This document shows, one piece after another, positions 4,731-9,083 of a DNA stretch of 9,083 nt (its first letter is position 1; each line of letters opens with the position of its first letter). The position numbers were made by a program, and so were the translations under genes. This DNA is from CAZNQW01 sp964575225 (lineage in GTDB: Bacteria; Chloroflexota; Anaerolineae; JAAYZQ01): NCBI GenBank assembly GCA_964575225.1, contig CAZNQW010000158.1, positions 1 to 9,083 of the forward strand. The letters are read 5' to 3'. The notes under the pieces are model-generated. The model was not told the origin of the DNA, made no database searches, and saw nothing but the letters and a program-made list of their open reading frames with translations.

Positions 4731-6197
4731 ATGACGCTGTCGTTGGACGAAAAGCGCATAGCCGAACTCGTACAAAGGGCAGTGGCCGATCTGCGGCCAC
4801 AGGAGCCCGCGTCCGGCCCTGCACCCGCGCCAACTCCATCGCCATCCGTGCCCCCCATTCCGGTGACAGGCATGCGCGGCGTCTTTGCCACGGTGGATGC
4901 GGCCATCGCCGCTGCCTCGATAGCACAGCAGCGCTTGATAGAGCTTCCCCTGGAACGCCGGGAAATGCTCCTGGCGGTAATGCGTCAGGCCGCCCGCGAG
5001 CACGGGCCGGTCCTCGCCCGGGTAGCCTGGCAGGAGACGGGCATGGGCCGCCCGGAGGACAAGCTGGAAAAGAACCTCCTGGTGGCTGCCCGAACACCGG
5101 GCACCGAAGCCCTGCAGGCGCGGGCGTGGACAGGCGACCGGGGACTGACCCTGGTGGAACTGGCCCCCTATGGCGTCATCGGCGCCATCACACCCAGCAC
5201 CAACCCCACGTCGACCGTCATCTGCAACAGCATCGGCATGATCGCCGCCGGGAATGCGGTGGTGTTCAATGCCCACCCTGCCGCCAAAAGCTGTTCTGCT
5301 CAGACGATCCACGTCTTGAACGAGGCCATCCAGCAGGCAGGCGGCCCACCCAACCTGCTCACCTGCCCCCAAGAGCCAACCATCGACAGCGCCCAACACC
5401 TGATGCGGCACCCTGCCATCCGCCTTTTGGTGGTCACCGGTGGCCCGGGTGTGGTCCGCGAGGCCATGCAGTCGGGGAAAAAGGCCATCTGCGCCGGGCC
5501 GGGCAACCCGCCCGTCGTCGTCGACGAAACCGCCGACCTGGAACACGCCGCCCGCGATATTGTCAAAGGCGCTTCGTTTGATAACAACCTGGTGTGCATC
5601 CTGGAAAAAGAGATTTTGGCCGTGGAAGCCATTGCCGACGCGCTCAAAGGCTATATGCGCCAGCGCGGCGCCGTCGAGATCAGCCGCGAGCAACTCGAAC
5701 GGCTGATGAAGGTCATCATGGCCGAGGACCACGGGCCCGGCAAGCACGGCGTCATCAACAAAGCGTTCGTGGGAAAATCGCCGCAGGTGATTCTGCAGAA
5801 AATCGGCATGCAGGTCGATGAATCGGTGCGGCTGGTGTTGGCCGAAACCGATGCCCAACACCCCTTGGTCTGGACCGAGCAGTTGATGCCGGTCATTCCC
5901 CTGGTGCGAGTGCGCAACGCCGACGAGGGAATCGACCTGGCCAAAGCCGTCGAACAGGGCATGGGCCACACAGCCATGTGCCATTCCAAGAACTTGGATG
6001 TGTTGAGCCGGATGTCCCGCGAGATCAACACCAGCATTTTTGTCAAGAACGGTCCCAGCCTGGCCGGGTTGGGCTTTGGCGGAGAAGGCTTTACCTCCTT
6101 TTCCATTGCCAGCCCCACCGGCGAAGGGGTGACCCATGCCATCCACTTTGCCCGGGTGCGAAGGTGCACCCTGGTGGATGCATTCCGAATCGTGTGA
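4731..6197 (+). CDS. CoA-acylating aldehyde dehydrogenase (PduP/EutE family), BMC-targeted
   Basis: Oxidises an aldehyde, here most likely acetaldehyde, with NAD+ and CoA to acyl-CoA in the microcompartment lumen. It is 488 aa, close to PduP and EutE. Residues 3-21 form an amphipathic helix (LDEKRIAELVQRAVADL), the encapsulation peptide, followed by a Pro/Ala-rich linker (22-45). The dehydrogenase fold then follows: nucleotide-binding region LAPYGVIGAITPSTNPTST (144-162), VTGGPGVVREAM (235-246), GPGNPPVVVD (256-265) and catalytic Cys289 in ASFDNNLVCILEKE. The DNNLxC context and the lack of a classical catalytic Glu motif separate acylating BMC dehydrogenases from ordinary ones. AGGAAGG (4721-4727) precedes the ATG by 3 nt, with a G-rich tract just upstream. 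The substrate is inferred from the aldolase at 1600; propionaldehyde-type substrates cannot be excluded from sequence. Confidence 0.95.
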   Translation: MTLSLDEKRIAELVQRAVADLRPQEPASGPAPAPTPSPSVPPIPVTGMRGVFATVDAAIAAASIAQQRLIELPLERREMLLAVMRQAAREHGPVLARVAWQETGMGRPEDKLEKNLLVAARTPGTEALQARAWTGDRGLTLVELAPYGVIGAITPSTNPTSTVICNSIGMIAAGNAVVFNAHPAAKSCSAQTIHVLNEAIQQAGGPPNLLTCPQEPTIDSAQHLMRHPAIRLLVVTGGPGVVREAMQSGKKAICAGPGNPPVVVDETADLEHAARDIVKGASFDNNLVCILEKEILAVEAIADALKGYMRQRGAVEISREQLERLMKVIMAEDHGPGKHGVINKAFVGKSPQVILQKIGMQVDESVRLVLAETDAQHPLVWTEQLMPVIPLVRVRNADEGIDLAKAVEQGMGHTAMCHSKNLDVLSRMSREINTSIFVKNGPSLAGLGFGGEGFTSFSIASPTGEGVTHAIHFARVRRCTLVDAFRIV

Positions 6198-6229
6198 AGG
6201 TGACTAGCGAGCCATAGGTGGAGGTCACG

Positions 6230-6802
6230 ATGCAACGAACAGGTGGACCCAGCTCTATCCTACTGCTCATCCTTCTGCTGGCCTTGGCGGGCTGGGGGGC
6301 GACCAACCCGACCCCGCCAACGGCGGCGGCGACAGATACTGTGGACCACTTTCAACAGGGGAACGCCTACACCCAATCGGGCGAATTTGACAAGGCGATC
6401 GCCGAATATCAATGGGTGCTGGAGGCAGATCCGGGGCATGTATCGGCTCGGACCAATCTGGGGGTCGCCTATTACCAGATGGGGGATCTGGAGCAGGCCG
6501 TGGCCCAGTACCAAGAAGCCATCGCTTTGGCGCCGGGTGACGCCGATATCCACTCGAACCTGGCGGCGGCGTACTTTCAGTTGGGCCAGTTCGACAAGGC
6601 CATGGGCGAATATCAAAAAGCCGTAGACCTTGCCCCCCAGTTGGCCGAAGCCCATTTTGGCTTGGGCGTCGTTCAACTGCAATTGGGCAACAGCGCGGAG
6701 GCCATCCAGGCCTTTGAGCGATTCCAGCAACTTGATTCGGGAATAGACCCGATGGCTACCGAACAGGCAGCCCTATACCTTGAGCAACTCAAAGGTCAAT
6801 AA
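6230..6802 (+). CDS. Exported or membrane-anchored TPR protein
   Basis: Not assignable to a named function. From ATG 6230, with GGAGG (6220-6224) 5 nt upstream, it is 190 aa; a GTG 12 nt earlier is less likely because it overlaps the ribosome site. Residues 9-21 are a hydrophobic segment (ILLLILLLALAG), a signal peptide or anchor. A Thr/Pro/Ala-rich spacer follows, then four tetratricopeptide repeats at about 38-71, 72-105, 106-139 and 140-173, each with the G-x-Y...A...Y-x-x-A-x-x-x-x-P pattern (for example YQEAIALAPGDADI). TPRs form a protein-binding superhelix. The signal region resembles a lipoprotein signal but has Trp (LAGW) where a lipobox needs Cys. Its stop codon abuts the ATG of the M16 peptidase (TAAATG), so the two are translationally coupled and may work together at the envelope. 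No link to the BMC is evident. Confidence 0.85.
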   Translation: MQRTGGPSSILLLILLLALAGWGATNPTPPTAAATDTVDHFQQGNAYTQSGEFDKAIAEYQWVLEADPGHVSARTNLGVAYYQMGDLEQAVAQYQEAIALAPGDADIHSNLAAAYFQLGQFDKAMGEYQKAVDLAPQLAEAHFGLGVVQLQLGNSAEAIQAFERFQQLDSGIDPMATEQAALYLEQLKGQ

Positions 6803-8077
6803 ATGTATGAACTATCTACGCTGAACAACGGTCTTCGCGTCCTGACGGTCACCATGCCCTATTTCCAGTCGGTGAGCCTGGGGTTTTTCATCGGCGTTGG
6901 GTCTCGCTACGAGCCGGACACGCTGGCCGGAGCCTCGCATTTTGTTGAGCACATGCTGTTCAAGGGCACCGATCGCCGTCCCTGTGCCCGCGACATTGCC
7001 GAGGCCATCGAAGGCAAAGGCGGTGTGTTCAACGCCAGCACCGGGCTCGAGTTGACGCTCTATTGGGCCAAGGTGGCTGCCGACCACCTCCCGGTCGCGT
7101 TGGACGTGCTGAGCGACATGCTGCTCAACGCGGCATTTGACGAGGCCGAGGTAGAAAAGGAACGGGCTGTAATCTGCGAAGAGATCAGCTATTCCACCGA
7201 CATGCCCGACAGCCTGGCGCAGATCATGGTCAACCAACTGCAATGGCCCAATCACCCCCTGGGCCGGGATGTGGCGGGTACCCAAGATAGCGTCGCCGCC
7301 TTGGGACGCGACAGCTTGCGCGCCTTTCAAAAGGCCCACTACCGACCTGGCGATACCATCCTCAGCCTGGCTGGATTAGTCGATCACGCCGAGGTGGTGA
7401 AAATGGTGGAGGCCCACCTGGGCGATTGGGAACCAGGTCCTCGAATCGCCTACGAACCGGCGCCCCCCAACCACACCCACCGTGAACCCAGCATCCAAAC
7501 AGCCATTCGCGACACCGATCAGGCCCAGCTCAGTTTCAGCTTCCCTGGCCTGTCGCGTGACGATCCTGACAGCTTTTCTCTGCGCCTGCTGAACATTGTG
7601 TTGGGAGAGGGAATGCGTTCTCGCCTGTTCCAGGAAATTCGCGAGCGGCTGGGGTTGGCCTATAGTGTGGGCTCTTATATTTCCAACCTCCAAGACGCAG
7701 GTTCGGTGGGGCTCTTTGCCAGTGTGGCGACCGAACGGGTAGAACCCACCATCCGCGCCATCCTGGATCAGATCGAGCGAATTCGCCAGGAACCGGTACC
7801 CGAAGCCGAACTCCAGAGCGCCTGCGATTTTATCAAGGGACGGTTCGCCCTATCGTTGGAGGACTCGTTTACGTTGGCCTCCTGGTTTGCGCGCCAAACC
7901 CTCCTACAAAGCCAGGTCCTCTCTCCCAAAGATACCCTGGATCGGCTCGACGCCACCACACCGCAGGACATCCAACGGCTTGCGCAGGCACTGCTGCGCC
8001 CAGAATACATGAACCTGGCAGCGGTGGGTCGATTTTCGGACAACGGAGACGGACTCCGCCAGATGGCGCATTTTTGA
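6803..8077 (+). CDS. M16 family zinc metallopeptidase (pitrilysin/MPP-like)
   Basis: Predicted zinc-dependent peptidase of 424 aa, the usual size of the M16B type with two homologous halves that form a clamshell, often as a dimer. The inverted zinc motif HFVEH gives His46, catalytic Glu49 and His50. The distal zinc ligand is Glu126 or Glu127 in ERAVICEEIS, at the expected spacing of about 75 residues. The following STDMPDSLAQ matches the conserved D-x-P turn after the motif. The C-terminal half carries RERLGLAYSVGSYIS (about 280-294), the Arg/Tyr substrate-contact region of the family. There is no signal peptide, so it is probably cytoplasmic. The start codon directly follows the stop of the TPR gene, with AAAGGT 6 nt upstream. 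Substrate unknown; M16B members process small proteins or degrade peptides. Confidence 0.93.
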   Translation: MYELSTLNNGLRVLTVTMPYFQSVSLGFFIGVGSRYEPDTLAGASHFVEHMLFKGTDRRPCARDIAEAIEGKGGVFNASTGLELTLYWAKVAADHLPVALDVLSDMLLNAAFDEAEVEKERAVICEEISYSTDMPDSLAQIMVNQLQWPNHPLGRDVAGTQDSVAALGRDSLRAFQKAHYRPGDTILSLAGLVDHAEVVKMVEAHLGDWEPGPRIAYEPAPPNHTHREPSIQTAIRDTDQAQLSFSFPGLSRDDPDSFSLRLLNIVLGEGMRSRLFQEIRERLGLAYSVGSYISNLQDAGSVGLFASVATERVEPTIRAILDQIERIRQEPVPEAELQSACDFIKGRFALSLEDSFTLASWFARQTLLQSQVLSPKDTLDRLDATTPQDIQRLAQALLRPEYMNLAAVGRFSDNGDGLRQMAHF

Positions 8078-8132
8078 GCACAGGCAGATCGTCGTGCAGG
8101 CGGGGCACTAGCCGCTCTGTATGGCAGAGATT

Positions 8133-8139
8133 GGGAGGA
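8133..8139 (+). promoter_or_regulatory. Shine-Dalgarno site setting TTG start at 8145
   Basis: GGGAGGA lies 5 nt before TTG 8145 (GGAGG core to start, 6 nt). The in-frame ATG at 8121 has no purine-rich site upstream (GCCGCTCTGT), and its extra eight residues would include the ribosome site itself. Confidence 0.65.
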
Positions 8140-8144
8140 TCCAC

Positions 8145-8447
8145 TTGACGGTCAAATTGCTGATGCATTGGGATATTCTTCCTGGGCAGGAGCACAGCTA
8201 CTTTGAATTTGCCATGCGCACCTTTGCCCCAGAACTTATGAAGATGGGCTGGCAGCCCACCGAGGTGTGGTACACCCTCTATGGCGATGTTCCCCAGATC
8301 ATGACGGCCGGCATCACCGAAACCGCGGATGAAATGCGGACGATTCTCGAAAGCAAAGAGTGGGAGAACCTGCGCAGTCAACTCTTGGAATATGTCACCA
8401 ACTTCCGGTACAAGGTCATTCCTGCCACAGGACGTTTCCAACTCTAA
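8145..8447 (+). CDS. Small protein of unknown function, possible ferredoxin-like dimeric alpha-beta barrel
   Basis: No named family can be assigned. From TTG 8145 it is 100 aa (from ATG 8121, 108 aa). It starts with a strand-like segment (VKLLMHWDILPGQEHSYFEF), followed by a helix (AMRTFAPELMKMG), strands with VWYTLYG and QIMTAGI, a helix rich in charged residues (TADEMRTILESKEWENLRSQ) and a closing strand (NFRYKVIP). This order, the 'W-x-x-x-PG' opening and the length suggest a NIPSNAP/EthD-like dimeric alpha-beta barrel; that is inference from pattern alone. There are no cysteines, signal peptide or membrane segment. It lies 67 nt after the M16 gene on the same strand and could be the last gene of that unit. 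It converges on the FmdB-type gene. Confidence 0.75.
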   Translation: MTVKLLMHWDILPGQEHSYFEFAMRTFAPELMKMGWQPTEVWYTLYGDVPQIMTAGITETADEMRTILESKEWENLRSQLLEYVTNFRYKVIPATGRFQL

Positions 8448-8536
8448 GTAGCACGGGCCATGCCCCCCTCTCTTGGACCGCGCCGCTTTGCACACCCAAA
8501 CAATTGCCGCCACCTTTGCACCGCTACCCCTGGACG

Positions 8537-8568
8537 AAAAAGCGGGCTCCAGTTACCCGGAACCCGCT
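8537..8568 (-). terminator. Intrinsic terminator of the FmdB-type gene
   Basis: On the - strand, AGCGGGTTCC pairs with GGAGCCCGCT (one mismatch) around an 8-nt loop and is followed by a T-run (the A-run at 8537-8541 on the + strand). It lies 25 nt past the stop codon at 8593. On the + strand the same stem has no T-run after it, so it is mainly directional, although it could slow transcription coming from 8145-8447. Confidence 0.8.
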
Positions 8569-8592
8569 CTGAAATTGGATGACAGAAGGCAG

Positions 8593-8901
8593 CTAGGTGC
8601 TGCTGTCCTCCTTGGGAGTTGAGGTCTCTTTTTTGGCCTCGCCCGTTCCAACATCGGCGGCAGGGACGTCGGCGCTGTCCTTGGCCTTGGCGTCTTTGGA
8701 TGTGCCCAGGGTGGAAGACGCCCCCTGGCGATTGTCGGTGACATAGAACCCAGAACCCTTGAAGATGATGCCCACCGGTTGGATCACACGATGGATCGGC
8801 CCCTCACATTCGGGACACACGGTCAACGGTTCATCGCTCATGCGCTGCAAGCGCTCGAAACGAACGCCGCAAGAGGCGCACTCGTACATATAGATCGGCA
8901 T
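8593..8901 (-). CDS. FmdB-type zinc-ribbon protein
   Basis: Small putative regulatory or accessory protein of the FmdB/CxxC_CxxC_SSSS family; its biochemical role is unsettled in the literature. It is 102 aa. The start MPIYMYECASCG is the family hallmark. Cys8, Cys11, Cys29 and Cys32 (CxxC-x17-CxxC, with VCPECEGP) form one zinc ribbon. A Val/Ile-Gln-Pro segment and the typical FKGSGFYVTDNR (about 47-58) follow. The rest, from about 59, is low-complexity Ala/Lys/Asp/Thr/Ser and probably disordered. AGGAGG (complement of 8913-8918) lies 11 nt before the ATG, with a closer GAGGAA. It has its own promoter and terminator and faces the + strand cluster, so it is an independent unit. Confidence 0.93.
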   Translation of the reverse strand: MPIYMYECASCGVRFERLQRMSDEPLTVCPECEGPIHRVIQPVGIIFKGSGFYVTDNRQGASSTLGTSKDAKAKDSADVPAADVGTGEAKKETSTPKEDSST

Positions 8902-8942
8902 AGTTCCTCGAACCTCCTGCTCCTTCCTTCTATCGACGTCCT

Positions 8943-8971
8943 ATTATACACAGGTTTTCGCCACACGCCAA
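8943..8971 (-). promoter_or_regulatory. Sigma70-type promoter for the FmdB-type gene
   Basis: Read on the - strand, TTGGCG (complement of 8966-8971, four of six consensus positions) is followed after exactly 17 bp by a perfect TATAAT (complement of 8943-8948). Transcription would begin near 8936, giving a leader of about 35 nt that includes AGGAGG. Confidence 0.7.
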
Positions 8972-9083
8972 ACCCCAAAGGGATTCTGGTCTCAGAAGAA
9001 TGCGCCAAGGTTGCGGCGGGTTGGCTCTTGGCTTGTGGCCTTGGCCCCAGCCGTGCACAACGGACGTGGCGTCAATACCCCCA

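Noticed and set aside
4641..6146. A 500-codon open frame on the - strand opposite the dehydrogenase
   Set aside because: It mirrors a GC-rich gene with strong third-position bias, gives a His/Gly-rich translation with no family features, and the + strand frame has a complete set of dehydrogenase motifs.
8930..9082. Minus-strand open frame of about 50 codons running in from the right edge
   Set aside because: It ends after the FmdB promoter, its translation is unlike any protein end I recognise, and no family signal is visible; the right-edge region 8972-9083 is left unassigned.

Overview
The window is a GC-rich bacterial segment. Gene content and protein style fit a member of the Chloroflexota (Anaerolineae-like), but that placement is an impression from protein families, not a computed result. 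Eleven genes are supported: ten on the + strand, packed closely enough to be largely one transcription unit, and one facing them at the right end.

Layout. Positions 1-190 are non-coding, with an imperfect inverted repeat (11-93) and a good sigma70-type promoter (155-183). The promoter leads into a type I signal peptidase (263-817). A compact bacterial microcompartment (BMC) locus follows: an RpiB-like sugar-phosphate isomerase (829-1584), deoxyribose-phosphate aldolase (1600-2481), a tandem-domain BMC-T shell protein (2495-3133), a BMC-H shell protein (3197-3502), a metallo-beta-lactamase-fold hydrolase (3630-4325), a EutN/CcmL-type BMC-P vertex protein (4354-4644) and a PduP/EutE-type acylating aldehyde dehydrogenase (4731-6197). 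A TPR protein (6230-6802), an M16 zinc peptidase (6803-8077) and a small unrecognised protein (8145-8447) come next. A FmdB-type zinc-ribbon gene lies on the - strand (8593-8901), with its own promoter and terminator.

How it works together. The isomerase, the aldolase and the dehydrogenase each begin with a short amphipathic helix followed by a linker, the usual form of a BMC encapsulation peptide. The three shell classes needed to close a shell (H, T, P) are each present once. The simplest reading is a sugar-phosphate-utilising (SPU-type) metabolosome. The aldolase would split 2-deoxyribose 5-phosphate into glyceraldehyde 3-phosphate and acetaldehyde, and the dehydrogenase would turn the confined acetaldehyde into acetyl-CoA. 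No phosphotransacylase or alcohol dehydrogenase is visible for recycling CoA and NAD+, so these would have to be encoded elsewhere.

The least ordinary points are: loss of the classical RpiB catalytic cysteine in the isomerase; a four-cysteine cluster inserted between the aldolase's targeting helix and its barrel; a metallo-hydrolase with an altered metal motif inside the shell operon; and a perfect 12-bp hairpin placed directly after the stop codon of the vertex-protein gene.
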